A stretch of DNA of 64,000 nucleotides from Neoarius graeffei (GCF_027579695.1 NC_083575.1:37561154-37625153), one strand, 5' to 3'; positions 21,701-31,847 are shown, numbered from the stretch's first letter. A program made the numbers and translations. Notes: generated by a model from the letters alone, not told the origin.

Positions 21701-24298
21701 AGAGCAGTGGCTTTCTCCTTGCAACCCTGCCACACACACCATTGTTGTTCAGTGTTCTCCTGATGGCGGACTCATGAACATTAGCCAATGTGAGAGAGGC
21801 CTTCAGTTGCTTAGAAGTTACCCTGGGGTCAGGGCTCTAAATTAACTTTTTTTCTTTGTGTCCCCCAATGGTCCCGAATTATGTGTTGTATTGTCCCAAA
21901 TGGAAGCAATAGTGTCCCCATTTTTTTTCCTCTCTGAAATAACCAGTGGTTAATATTATCATATGAAGTTACTATTATATTTGTAACTATGCGATTTTGA
22001 ACCCTTTATATCATTTTTACAATAAGTCACAAGACACAAGCGACACATGTCCTATACATCATCTACTTCAAAATTACAGTTATTGCATTTTCAGTTTATT
22101 AAACTTTGGTGATCTCACTGTATGAATAGATACCCGTTTATTTAAAGGGGCCAACTAGCTCATTCAGAAAATGTTTCAACTCCCTACATCTGCAGTACAC
22201 TTTAGTTGAAAATAAGACCCCTTTTATGTTCATTTCATCTACTTATACCTTGAATATCTGTTGGCACTTATAAGGCCAACTTATAATTTTCACCATTACC
22301 GTTATCCATTTTTATGAACTTTCCGTTATCCATTACTGTTATCCATTTTATGAACTTTCGCTGCCGAAACGTGGGTGCAAATGTTAGCAACATCAACATA
22401 GTGCCAGGTCCGAGCCTAGTTGTGCTGCTGACTGACTAAACTTTCTGAACTAGAAAGACACCAAGAAAACTCACTTATTCTGTTGAACGGTATCTTCCGT
22501 CAATATCATCCACATCATTCCTGTTGTATTTTATAACGTGTCGAATAGTGTTCATTAAGTTCATTCAGTTGCTAGTGTTGCCTGCAGACCAGGCGATGAC
22601 ACTTTGGATCCTGAAGGTCCCGGAGACGTTATGTCTGGGCTTTCAGTTTCTTCCCCGCGGTCGGTCCGCTTCAACCACTTAAGCATTTTTGTTCTGGCAA
22701 GAGTCGGCGCAGCGTGTGCGGTAGCAATTCCATTCCAAGTCCATATAATGCGGACACCGGCCGAAGATTCTAGAACAGAATGCGCTGCTCTGTAGCCTAC
22801 TGATGCAGGTACATCGAAAGTGTAGCTACTATGTATTTTTCGCTGTTAACGTTTTAAAATTAAAATTGACAAATTAGGTGAATGTCTCCGTATGTGTTAC
22901 GGCTTTGTAAATAATATTAATGTAGAACTTTTTTTCTAGATCTATTTTTTTTCCATTGTCCCGGGATTGTCCCAGATATGATAATTTTGTGTCCCGATGA
23001 CATTTTTTATGGTCCCCAGGACGTCGGGACACCGTTAGTTTCGAGCGCTGCCTGGGGTCCTTTGTGACCTCGCCAACTTTTACACACCTTGCTCTTTGAG
23101 TGATCTTTGTTGGTCGACCACTCCTGGGGAGGGTAACAATGGTCTTGAATTTCCTCCATTTGTACACAATCTGACTGTGGATTGGTGGAGTCCAAACTCT
23201 TTAGAGATGGTTTTGTAACCTTTTCCAGCCTGATGAGCATCAACAACGCTTTTTCTGAGGTCCTCAGAAATCTCCTTTGTTCGTACCATGATACACTTCC
23301 ACAAACGTTGTGAAGATCAGACTTTGATAGATCCTTGTTCTTTAAATAAAACAGGGTGCCCACTCACACCTGATTGTCATCCCATTGATTGAAAACACCT
23401 GACTCTAATTTCACCTTCAAATTAACTGCTAATCCTAGAGGTTCACATACTTTTGCCCCTCACAGATATGTAATATTGGATCATTTTCCTCAATAAATAA
23501 ATGACCAAGGGTAATATTTACGTCTCATTTGTTTAACTGGGTTCTCTTTATCTACTTTTAGGACTTGTGTGAAAATCTGATGTTTTAGGTAATATTTATG
23601 CAGAAATATAGAACATCCTAAAGGGTTCACAGACTTTCAAGCACCACCTTATTTATGCCTATAAATAAAGAAAGGTCAATTGTTAAAACTATTAAGCCCA
23701 CTTTATCTTCTCAGGATGAAAACAAGGTCACTATGGCAGCCCCCAGAGTGATCCACATCAACATGACCCAATAGCAAAGCTCGATACAGCTTAAAAACAT
23801 GAAGCAAGGTTTTTCTGTTCGTCTCCAAGTTTAATTTTACTTACACATTTATCATTTGTACGAACATTTATAATAAGACAGTATTCTTAAGTCTTCTTTA
23901 ATGTAATAAAATCAAATACAGTGTATTGTGCGCCTAACAATCAGATCAATTTCAAAAGCAGATGCACTAAAAGGTTTCCAACACATTTGTCTACAGTACA
24001 CAGCATATTAACTTTATAAACATCGCCATTTCCTCAACTAGACAAACTGAAAGCAACATATAAGCTGTTAAATGCCCCATGTGTTACACTTAACTGAAAA
24101 TATTACAAGCAGCTGTAAGGTTAGCTTGCACCGTTAGCCGCCGGCTACTAAAACCACTTCCTCCGACACAAACCGCAGTGAAGGTCACTTCTACCGACTT
24201 TACAGAATAACCGTCCCCGTGTTTACCTGAGGATAGCAGGCACTCGCCGGTGTAGAACCCGTCAGTTTTCCCGTCACTCCGCTGATTTTGTAGTACAT
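11637..24298 (-). CDS. COX7A2L: Cytochrome c oxidase subunit 7A2-like (SCAF1/COX7RP), three coding exons
   Basis: The coding sequence joins 24298-24227, 19910-19776 and 11780-11637 on the minus strand. Lengths are 72, 135 and 144 bases, both introns are phase 0 with GT/AG borders, and the product is 116 residues (human, as I recall it, 114). The product begins [14 protein letters not shown], continues [20 protein letters not shown] and [11 protein letters not shown], and ends in the COX7A core [23 protein letters not shown] and one membrane helix (about residues 91-110). The family protein bridges complexes III and IV in the inner mitochondrial membrane. The Val-Pro pair in GVPIHLKRG is present; as I recall, a short mouse allele lacks two residues here and is impaired in assembly. 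The gene lies beside KCNG3 in the same orientation, as in human 2p21. It is distinguished from COX7A1/COX7A2 by the long N-terminal part and QKADGVP. The introns (7995 and 4316 bp) are packed with transposons. Confidence 0.96.
12312..12338 (+). repeat. Poly-G tract of 27 G
   Basis: Eleven T followed by 27 consecutive G in COX7A2L intron 2. It has G-quadruplex potential on the plus strand (the non-template strand is C-rich in COX7A2L mRNA sense). The length may be affected by assembly error. Confidence 0.8.
12858..13033. mobile_element. Mariner-type MITE, 176 bp
   Basis: The left end CAGGGTGTCTAAAGTC and right end GACTTTTTGTGCACCCTG are inverted and flanked by TA (12856-12857 and 13034-13035). 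No coding capacity. Confidence 0.75.
13148..13185 (+). repeat. (TG)n(AG)n microsatellite
   Basis: About 13 TG units followed by short AG units in COX7A2L intron 2. Confidence 0.85.
13348..14924 (-). mobile_element. Young Tc1-like transposon, 1577 bp, IR/DR ends
   Basis: The ends CAACCCCGATTC and (inverted) GAATCGGGGTTG are flanked by TA (13346-13347 and 14925-14926). Each arm is about 210 bp and carries the repeat AAAAAAGTTGGGACA twice: outer near 13363 and inner near 13546, mirrored near 14743 and 14898. This is the IR/DR arrangement also used by Sleeping Beauty. It encodes a near-complete transposase on the minus strand. Confidence 0.92.
13569..14591 (-). pseudogene. Tc1-like DD34E transposase with three N-terminal stop codons
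   Basis: From ATG at 14591 ([17 protein letters not shown]) the same frame runs to the stop at 13569, 340 codons. It is interrupted only at codons 18 (TAA), 20 (TAG) and 24 (TGA). The uninterrupted part (from 14519 on) holds the second helix-turn-helix ([14 protein letters not shown]), a GRK basic motif (RKGQGRKT), the catalytic aspartates in WSDESKF (codon 154) and [10 protein letters not shown] (codon 244), and the glutamate in [11 protein letters not shown] (codon 279), spaced DD34E. Family role: cut-and-paste transposition at TA. As it stands the N-terminal DNA-binding helix cannot be made from the ATG, so the copy is inactive unless translation starts downstream. Confidence 0.88.
14966..15320 (-). 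mobile_element. tRNA-derived V-SINE-like element
   Basis: Flanked by the exact 14-bp duplication CACTTCAAACATCA (14952-14965 and 15321-15334). Inserted in the old Tc1-like fossil. Confidence 0.9.
15556..15682. mobile_element. Small foldback MITE
   Basis: GGGTGAGTTTCCCCAAAAGC at the left and GCTTTTGGGAAACCCACCC at the right are inverted, enclosing about 90 bases. CCA occurs on both flanks. Superfamily not assigned. Confidence 0.5.
17861..18136 (+). pseudogene. BED-type zinc finger N-terminus of a hAT transposase
   Basis: 91 residues beginning [20 protein letters not shown], with [22 protein letters not shown]: Cys-x2-Cys and His-x4-Cys spacing of a BED finger, which binds transposon ends. 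After the stop a shifted frame gives [20 protein letters not shown], typical hAT transposase sequence, up to the SINE at 18370. The catalytic part is absent. Confidence 0.75.
18370..18736 (-). mobile_element. tRNA-derived V-SINE-like element inside the hAT element
   Basis: Full-length body and head. The right side runs into a (TA)n tract, which blurs the target duplication. Confidence 0.85.
18740..18792 (+). repeat. (TA)n microsatellite
   Basis: About 25 TA units directly next to a SINE head. Confidence 0.9.
19776..19910 (-). CDS. COX7A2L: COX7A2L coding exon 2
   Basis: This exon encodes 45 residues from GLKPTVPSQ to [11 protein letters not shown]. The acceptor is TTCCTTCAG|GGG and the donor is TTTCAG|GTATTC, so the exon is phase 0 at both ends. 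It is too short to show as an open reading frame of note and was found by searching upstream of the terminal exon. It sits 42 bp from the start of a Tc1 element that fills intron 1. Confidence 0.95.
20002..20873 (-). mobile_element. DNA element with RecQ-helicase fragment, inserted in the Tc1 element
   Basis: An 8-bp direct repeat TATATTTA (19994-20001 and 20874-20881) flanks the block. The ends are imperfectly inverted: AGCCTGGCAAGCCAGACT at the left against GCCTAGTAAACTAGACCC (right end, inverted). The 8-bp duplication would suit hAT or P-type elements; the superfamily is not settled. It contains a helicase-like ORF. Confidence 0.65.
20454..20768 (-). pseudogene. RecQ-type DNA helicase N-terminal fragment in a transposon
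   Basis: 104 residues. The likely real start is an internal methionine ([20 protein letters not shown]). The end holds a RecQ-like ATPase start: [19 protein letters not shown], then [20 protein letters not shown] with the Walker A motif PTGYGKS. A stop follows after KRMG, so all other helicase motifs are missing. Whether this is a captured host exon or the first exon of a longer transposon gene cannot be told here. Confidence 0.7.
21052..21788 (-). pseudogene. Broken Tc1 transposase (C-terminal two thirds)
   Basis: Frames at 21052-21354 ([27 protein letters not shown]) and 21415-21788 ([23 protein letters not shown]) match the transposase at 34146-35168. The catalytic glutamate of the DD34E triad reads lysine (DPVKMLW for NPIEMLW). 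Frameshifts lie between the pieces. The N-terminal third lies beyond the hAT insertion at 23080-23304. Confidence 0.8.
21830..23050. mobile_element. Non-autonomous hAT element, 1221 bp
   Basis: The ends CAGGGCTCTAAATTAAC and (inverted) GTTAGTTTCGAGCGCTG are flanked by the exact 8-bp duplication CCTGGGGT (21822-21829 and 23051-23058). Both the CAGNGCTC start and the 8-bp duplication are hAT hallmarks. No transposase motif seen. A GC-rich segment near 22590-22800 differs from the AT-rich arms. Confidence 0.88.
24227..24298 (-). CDS. COX7A2L: COX7A2L coding exon 1
   Basis: This exon encodes 24 residues starting [14 protein letters not shown] and ending CYPQ. The ATG is at 24298-24296 and matches the start of the vertebrate protein. 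The donor reads CAG|GTAAAC and phase is 0. A longer open frame on the same strand (24344-24090) is in another frame and has no family similarity. Confidence 0.94.
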
Positions 24299-24410
24299 TT
24301 TGAGATAAACGCTTATACCAAAGAAAGCTGAACCCACACCGCACTCCTTCTACTTCAGCCTACAGCAGAAGAGCGAGGACCCAGCTGAGCGGAAGTGACA
24401 TCACACGGCA
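24299..24410 (-). promoter_or_regulatory. COX7A2L: Probable COX7A2L core promoter and 5' UTR
   Basis: About 95 bases upstream of the COX7A2L ATG lies CGGAAGTGACATCAC (plus strand, 24390-24404). It combines an ETS/GABP-type GGAAGTG with a CRE-like TGACATCA. GABP (NRF-2) sites are characteristic of nuclear genes for oxidative phosphorylation, so the placement fits the gene. The transcription start is not directly visible. Confidence 0.6.
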
Positions 24411-24652
24411 GGCTTTTTTTAATGCCTGAGTAAAAAGACGTTTTGCTGTTGTTGTTTTTCTTTTTCTTCATAACACTTTGTTGATTCTTGTAATAAGTCA
24501 TTTTAAAATTATTTACTTTCAAAATCTTTGTATTATTACCAATTTAGCCTATCCTGAGCGAGGTCAAAATGGCATCTTTTTTGTTTTACAATTATGCTTG
24601 CCAGCTAAATATAATATTTGTATTATAATGAACTTTAGGCTCCCTGCCAAAA

Positions 24653-24654
<2 letters not shown>

Positions 24655-24704
<50 letters not shown>
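24655..24704 (+). repeat. (ATCT)n microsatellite
   Basis: About twelve ATCT units, just left of the nested hAT-like block. Confidence 0.9.
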
Positions 24705-25303
24705 ATTTCTGCACAGTGTTGTTCATACTTGCCAACTTTTCAAAATTCTCATGGAGGAGAAAAGTGCATGAAAGACATTTTCAATTGGATGAGGGTCTGA
24801 TGCGCGGTTGAAACGATAAAAACAGTGGATCCCAATTAATTGCAAACCATTTGAAATTTATACAATTAAAGAGTTTTTGAATTGTTGATATTGTTCTATC
24901 AGTTACTGTAGGTTATGGGATTCATGTATCAGGCATGAGAGAGCTCAGCTCAGAGTGAAACATCTGAAATAATACTCGTCTTGAATTTTAATATGATAAC
25001 AATGAAAGGGAAGTCTTAAATCAGATTTTTAGCTGAAAAATCTCATGCCTGAATATTGTCTGCATACAGAGACCCACAGAAAATAACACAAGTGATGCTT
25101 TAGAAGAATGCTTGTTATTTCTTAAAATAGTCACCGTGAATGAAAGTATTATTGGATTGCATCAAATGTGTTTTCCTTCTGTAAGCTCATGTAAAAATAC
25201 AGAGAACTATAATATCAAATATAAATTAAATTTTAATAAGATTTAACCAAAATAGTAACAACGCAAGTAAATAAATACTGCACTGTCTTAGTGCTACTAA
25301 AGT

Positions 25304-27057
25304 CAGTCCCCCCAGGATTTCGCGGGCCTTTTTTGTGATTGTTGCGGGCTAAAATGTCTGATGTTGCGGGGGGGTTCCCAAAAAATTGTGATGAAAGTTG
25401 CGGTGTTTTTTAGGTTTTTGTTGCGATTACATTGCGGGAGGAAGTGAAAGTTGCGAGAAATTGTTGCGATTTTCTCTTTTTGTGATTAAAATTGAGTGAT
25501 GTGTTAAATATTAAGTTATTACTGAAAAACTATTGATTAAAAAAACAGACACTGAGAAATGGTCCTATAAACAACTTTACCAATATAAAAGATTACCAGG
25601 ACTACAAAAATGCAGAAAAATAGGCTTTACTTATCCAAATGCACCTGTTGGTTCAAAAGTGCAGAGAACCTCACAGCACAACATGAAGTTACCTTAAAAT
25701 ATAATATAAATGCCTCAGCTTTCATGTAAGAAAAAAAACCTATTAATACTAGTACTGTGTGCAGGCAGTCTCTCCTGAAGACTAAATTAAACTATAATTA
25801 TAAACTAATAAAATAAATGGCTCAGGCTTCATAGAAGAAAAAAAACAATTTGAACAGAATCTCACAGTATGATGCTGAAGCTGCCTAAACAATGGAAAAT
25901 AAAATACCATGTTGGCATCCATTAATTTCTTGTATTAAGTAAAAAAAAATAATGTAAAGTGCACACAGTCCTTCACTATAAACATAACACACTTTCAGTA
26001 ACAGAATTTAAGCCTATATAAACACTGACTGGCACATGGAAGTAAGGTGGAAGGTAGTTTGTTGACGTCACCTCAAGACGACGCCAACGATTGGTCAAAT
26101 TTGCGGGAAAGTTGCGTTGATTGGATATAATTGCAACACTGCCCTGAATTCGCGGGGATTGGTTGAATTTGCGTTGAAGTTGCAAATCACTAGTGATGGG
26201 AATTTCGGCTCTTTTTCGGGAGCCGGCTCTTTTGGCTCTTCTTATAAGGAGCCGGCTCTTTCGGCTCCCAAACGGCTCCTGAGATTTTATTTTTGATTTA
26301 ATTGCTGCAATTAACTAGTTAATTAATTACATTATTATTTATATTTTATCAATAGGATGTTTTCCATTTTATTTTTTAGTTTTTGTAGCCATTGTAAAGC
26401 TTTGTAAAGTATAGCAGTGTAACAATGTTCTAGCTATAGAAATAAAACTTACTTACCAATTAATAAATTATTTTCTCACAAACATAATGCAAAACTGTGT
26501 TATATAAGATGCGAGGTCATCTTCAGGGCACACGTGTAACTTGAGATAAGAGGAGACAGTGAGGCTCCTGAAATGGGAGGGGGCTGGGCTGAGTGGCACC
26601 TTGAGTGCATGTAAAAAGAGAAAAAAGTGCCGCACTCTGCTCCACCAGTAATGAGAAGCCGCTGGAACAGCAAATATGCTCCTGTTATAATGACTGCTGT
26701 CTCATTGTATACTGCAGATTAATCTGGCCATGCCAAGGCGGTTGCCGACCGAACCTGTCAATTTATGAGCGACAATTTATATCATGAGCTTTAGGAATTC
26801 ACAGCAACAAAACAATGATCATGGTTGTCAAATAGACAATCATCCTTCAGCTGAGCTGAACTCTCTCTCTCTCTGTCTCTCTGTCTCTCTCTCTCTGAGG
26901 TACCTAAGGACAAAAAACTAATTCAGCTCCCCAACTCGGCTCCCACCGAAGAGCTGGCTCCCGTCGTTCACTTCAAAGAGCCGGCTCTTTGAACCGGATC
27001 GTTCGCGACCGACACATCACTACAAATCACCAACATCGCGAAATCCTGGAGGGTCTG
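25304..27057. mobile_element. MITE-like element, TIR CCAGGATTTCGCG, middle layer
   Basis: CAGTCCCCCCAGGATTTCGC at the left and CGCGAAATCCTGGAGGGTCTG at the right are inverted (CAGWCCCYCCAGGATTTCGCG). TTGCGGG and TTGCGAT-like motifs repeat near both ends. No clean target duplication found. It contains the hAT element at 26191-27022. Confidence 0.65.
26191..27022. mobile_element. Non-autonomous hAT element, inner layer
   Basis: The ends TAGTGATG and (inverted) CATCACTA are flanked by the exact 8-bp duplication CAAATCAC (26183-26190 and 27023-27030). Subterminal GAGCCGGCTC palindromes occur repeatedly near both ends (three near the left end, one near 26980), probable transposase-binding repeats. 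No transposase. Confidence 0.85.
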
Positions 27058-28146
27058 TAAAATGCATCTCTCTCACTAAACACTTTCCAACAGAATTTTT
27101 AGAAAGCACTAGAAATCCTATCCAAATCCTGTCGGAATGCATCAGAGGAATTTGCTTATTTGCAAACTTTGACTGAAAGTTTTCAAACAAAATTTAAAAA
27201 TGGCACTATAAATACTACTATACTATCAAAATATACTCCGCAAAGAAATTCACTCGAATGCAAAATTTTAGTCCTACCGAAATCCACTCACTAGTAATCT
27301 TTCACTTAAAACTCTATCAAAATCAGTCACTTTCCAGATAATTCACTTGTAAACGTTCACTTAAAACTTTCAAACATAAATTCAAAATAGCACTAAGACA
27401 CTATGACACTATTCAAATACACTCACCAAACACATTCTCTGTCATACAAAATTTCATGAAACACTTTAGAAGCTGTACAGTTTGTTTCTGAAATGGTATG
27501 GAAGACTAGTTTAATTTCACACTCAAATGTCCATTATATTCTGATTTAAGGTATCTTTACCTTAAAATGTGTAACTGGCTGGTCGAACATTTGCTTATCC
27601 ATGGACATTCATTCTCCCGTGCAACCTGGTATTTGCATTCATATTTTTGCCGTTTAGTATTGGGTTTAGTGGCCATGATGAATGACTGCTTGTAAAAAAT
27701 GTCGACAGCCTGGGTGAATCCTACATTATGGAAGTGACTGTCGTTCTGTTCATTGATTGGTTGAAAATCAGTTGACGTCAGCGGTGTTTCTCATACGATT
27801 CTGATTGGACGTAATCGGGAGTATTTTTAACTTGGCGGTAGGGATTTCCCAAAACCGGGAAGTTATCCAGTTTTTAACAAATATGATTGGGAGGCAGGAG
27901 ACGGAGGCTAAAATCGGGAGCCTCCCGCCGAAATCGGGAGGGTTGGCAAGTATGGTTGTTCATTCATTCAGCTAAGGCAAACTCCAATTCTGCTTGGGTC
28001 ACATCAGCATTTTTGTGAGACCACAAAAGGCCATAATTTAAGATTGTTGATTTATTTAACTTAAGAAATGTTATTATTATCATCATTATTTTGATTAACA
28101 CCAATATTAGAAATAGTACATTTCTAGGAAAAAAGAAAAGCTAGCA

Positions 28147-28490
28147 GGACGGCACGGTGGTGTAGTGGATAGCACTGTCGCCTCGCAGCAAGAAGGTTCT
28201 GGGTTCAAGTCCAGCGGCTGACTAGTTTGCATGTTCTCCCTGTGTCTGCATGGGTTTCCTCTGGGTGCTCCAGTTTCCCCCACAGTCCAAAGACATGCAG
28301 GTTAGGTTAATTGGTGGCTCTAAATTGACTGTAGGTGTGAATGGTTGTTTGTCTATGTGTCAGCCCTGCAATGACCTGGTGACTTGTCCAGGGTGTACCC
28401 CGCCTCTTGCCCATAGTCAGCTGGGATAGGCTCCAGTTTGCCTGCGACCCTGTAGAACAGGATAAGCGGCTACAGATAAGGGATGGATGG
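28147..28490 (+). mobile_element. Older V-SINE-like copy
   Basis: Head GGACGGCACGGTGGTGTAGTGG and tail GGATAAGCGGCTACAGAT ending in GGATGG. Diverged from the younger copies, with a short deletion after the B box. Confidence 0.85.
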
Positions 28491-28587
28491 AAGAAGAGCT
28501 AACAGAAACTAGATCAGCGGCTACAATTATCGACACCTTTTCAGATTCACCAATAAAAAACAATTTTACAAAGGTGAGTTTCAGTTA

Positions 28588-28971
28588 GGCGGCACGGTGG
28601 TGTAGTGGTTAGTGCTGTCGCCTCACAGCAAGGAGGTCCGGGTTCGAGCCCCGTGGCCGGCGAGGGCCTTTCTGTGCGGAGTTTGCATGTTCTCCCCGTG
28701 TCCGCGTGGGTTTCCTCCGGGTGCTCCGGTTTCCCCCACAGTCCAAAGACATGCAGGTTAGGTTAACTGGTGACTCTAAATTGACCGTAGGTGTGAATGT
28801 GAGTGTGAATGGTTGTCTGTGTCTATGTGTCAGCCCTGTGATGACCTGGCGACTTGTCCAGGGTGTACCCCGCCTTTCGCCCGTAGTCAGCTGGGATAGG
28901 CTCCAGCTTGCCTGCGACCCTGTAGAACAGGATAAAGCGGCTAGAGACAATGAGAGAGAGAGAGAGAGAGA
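28588..28971 (+). mobile_element. tRNA-derived V-SINE-like element with (GA)n tail
   Basis: Flanked by the 10-bp duplication GTTTCAGTTA (28578-28587 and 28972-28981). The tail has turned into a (GA)n tract. Confidence 0.9.
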
Positions 28972-29437
28972 GTTTCAGTTACAACAGTTATTATTGGTTA
29001 ATTCATCAACCGGAAGACCCTCCTCACCCTTTGAGCTTGTCATCTGATGATGCAGCTCGTTACCTGAGATGGAATTTTGTTTTAGCATGATCAGCAATTA
29101 GAGGAAAACCCGGACGTTATCATCGCAGGTAAGCATGGTGGAAAGATCATGGACATGTTTTTACTTCTCAAATTCACCGATATTTCATGATCTCTTTGTC
29201 AAAACCTACTTTGTTTCTTACTCTTTTATTTGACGGTCGATATTTTGCATCTAAACGTGCGTTTGAGAAGTCACATGAGGTGTCGATAATAGTGATCACT
29301 TTCACCGGTGTCCACCATTATCGACACCCTGTGGAATTAAGTGACATTTACAACTGTTATGGATCGATCTCTGTGTAACATTGTTGAAGTATTTTAAAAA
29401 AAAATGTTGTTTAAATAAAAGTGCTGTGATTTATAAT

Positions 29438-29809
29438 CTCTCATCTCATCTCATTATCTGTAGCTGCTTTATCCTGTTCTACAGGGTTGCAGGCAAGCTG
29501 GAGCCTATCCCAGCTGACTACGGGCGAAAGGCAGGGTACACCCTGGACAAGTCGCCAGGTCATCACAGGGCTGACACATAGACACAGACAACCATTCACA
29601 CTCACACCTACGGTCAATTTAGAGTCACCAGTTAACCTAACCTGCATGTCTTTGGACTATGGGGGAAACCGGAGTACCCGGAGGAAACCCACGCGGACAC
29701 GGGGAGAACATGCAAACTCCACATAGAAAGGCCCTTGCCGGCCACGGGGCTCGAACCCGGACCTTCTTGCTGTGAGGCGACAGTGTTAACCACTACACCA
29801 CCGTGCCGC
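29438..29809 (-). mobile_element. tRNA-derived V-SINE-like element
   Basis: Flanked by the exact 12-bp duplication GTGATTTATAAT (29426-29437 and 29810-29821). A (TA)n tract follows at 29819-29861. Confidence 0.9.
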
Positions 29810-29814
29810 GTGAT

Positions 29815-29818
<4 letters not shown>

Positions 29819-29861
<43 letters not shown>
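29819..29861 (+). repeat. (TA)n microsatellite
   Basis: About 20 TA units adjoining the head of a SINE, as also seen at 18740 and 55322. Confidence 0.9.
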
Positions 29862-29864
<3 letters not shown>

Positions 29865-30782
29865 TTTTCCTGATTCATAGCAGAATGGAGCTTATAGAAT
29901 ATTTGGAATCTGATTACAATCAATAGAATTAGACCAGAATTAAATTCCGAGCATATGAAAAAAATACATGTCTGAAATATTCAGATTTTTTTGTTTCATT
30001 CAGAAAATATTTTTTGCAGTTTGCTGTAAAGATCTACCACATATTACAATATCAGTAGACATTTTATATTTTTAGATGTAAAAATATAAAGTTTTGGTTC
30101 GAGGAATGACATGCGACCTTTGACCTGGATTTTCATGTGGTTACAATGTCAATTGCTTGTTGACATTTACTGGTAAACTACAAAACTAGAAATTAATACA
30201 AACGACAATAAATGATTAACAAAATGTGTTGTACAAAAGTATTTAGAAAGTGGGTAGAAAGTGGAACAAAAAGATTTTCTGACACAGGTTAAACATTATC
30301 AGTTCATTTGCTGACAAACATTAGAATTACTTCCTCATTAACGCCAGCACCGACATTGATATATTTATATAAAATATATTTTGTACTAAATATATGTCTA
30401 TGTAAAACAAATTTTAAATAAAAACTATGTTTTTTAACTTCATAACACATATCGGTTATTTTTTATAAATAATCATCTGGATGTCCATAATTGTAGAACG
30501 GTGTCGATAACTGTGGACAAAGGTGTCAGTAATTGTGGAACGGTGTCACATGATCTGACACGCTAAGTAATCGGGAATCAACTCTTTTTTTTTTCCAGTG
30601 GAAGTTTGAGTAATTATTCATGCGCAATTTACGTATTGAAAGTGTTTTCTACTTTTGCAATGGCCAAAAGTTCATTAAGGGGTCGATAATTGTAGCCGCC
30701 ATTCTATTTAAGTTTACACTTTATCAGTGACAGTTATTATACAACAGTTACTTCCAGTCCACTGATTTGAATGAACGGTTTG

Positions 30783-30925
30783 GGATGTTCTCCCCGTGTC
30801 TGCGTGGGTTTCCTCCAGGTGCTCAGGTTTCCCCCACTGTCCAAATAGAGATTCGGTTAAGTTAACTGGCTACTCAAAATTGCCTGTTGGTGTGAATGGC
30901 TGTGAGGAGAAAACCTCAATAATAA
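30783..30925 (+). repeat. Internal fragment of a V-SINE-like element
   Basis: GATGTTCTCCCCGTGTCTGC onward matches the SINE body; head and tail are missing. Confidence 0.7.
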
Positions 30926-31847
30926 TCCAGTAGAAGGCAACAGGAAACCACTACTGTAATTCTTCCCTAGAGATTTTAATGGCTGGTAAAAAACCATCAG
31001 TGTGGCCATGTCACTGCAGCGATATGCCAAAAGAGAGAGAGAGATTTATCGAACATGCAGACATTTCACTATTTGTATCACTCCGCTTGTTTGTATTCAG
31101 CACATACATGCAGCAGGCCCACTGAAACCATTACTACTGTAGCAAGTCGCGTTAGCGACATCATCAGTGGACATGGCAAATTATACATTTTTCATGAATA
31201 TAACTTCTGACTTAAAATATGAAATCTAGTTAGATGAAGATTTAAAAAAAGGAATAAGGGAAGCCCATTTCAGTGAATGTACCTTGAATGGGAATGTATC
31301 AATCATTGTGAGCTAGCTATCCAAAGAGCTATCAATGAATGCGGAGCAAAAATAAACAAAGTATTTGGCCATATTGTGTCTGAAATGTCAGTTACTCAAT
31401 ATTAATTTATTTATAAAACTTGTATGAAAGCAATATAAAACAATCATACTGATATACTGAATATCCTCGGTAGCCTTGTGTCTACAGCCAAATCACAGCC
31501 ATGCAGATATCCAGTATAACTACACTCTTACTCATGCAATGTTGCTTAATTTTTCTTATTAAAGTTTCTTTTTAAATAAAGGCGTTCCTTTGTTCAATCA
31601 CATTTCATTTTGCATACGCATGTCCTCACTGTATACGTGTGTTTACGTCACAGCCCACAGCTGCCATACCATGTTTCTGAATCGTTTTATAGCTGATTTA
31701 CATTACATTCTGCACACAGTTCTCTGAAAGCACTTCAGGATGCTGCACTTTATATAATATGTTTATTATTAACACAATATCATGATACCAGTCCATAAAT
31801 AAATCCATTAAACAGTAATGTGATCATGACACTGTGAAGCAAATGTT

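Larger units (their letters stand above)
19953..23649 (-). mobile_element. Tc1-like transposon, same family as 33929-35530, carrying two insertions
   Basis: The ends CAGTGGTGCTTGAAAG and its inverse are flanked by TA (19951-19952 and 23650-23651). Removing the insertions 20002-20873 and 21830-23050 with their duplications leaves about 1.59 kb, the size of the sister copy. Transposase pieces lie on the minus strand at 21052-21354, 21415-21788 and 23080-23304. It fills COX7A2L intron 1. Confidence 0.9.
24726..27954. mobile_element. hAT-like MITE, TIR CATACTTGCCAAC, outer layer of a three-layer nest
   Basis: CATACTTGCCAAC at the left is inverted at the right (GTTGGCAAGTATG). The 8-bp repeat GTTGTTCA lies on both sides (24718-24725 and 27955-27962). 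No coding capacity. It contains the 25304-27057 element. Confidence 0.75.
28517..30699. mobile_element. DNA element with 18-bp perfect TIR, hosting two SINEs
   Basis: GCGGCTACAATTATCGAC at 28517-28534 is perfectly inverted at 30682-30699. GTCGATAA motifs recur internally (near 29282, 29330 and 30503). After removing the two SINEs about 1.4 kb of non-coding sequence remains. Target duplication not clear; superfamily unassigned. Confidence 0.65.

Noticed and set aside
22604-22795. 63-residue plus-strand frame in the nested hAT element
   Set aside because: No transposase or BED motif; most likely chance in a GC-rich stretch.
24090-24344. 84-residue minus-strand frame over COX7A2L exon 1
   Set aside because: The true COX7A2L frame is different (MYYKISG...CYPQ) and ends at a splice donor; the long frame does not match any family.
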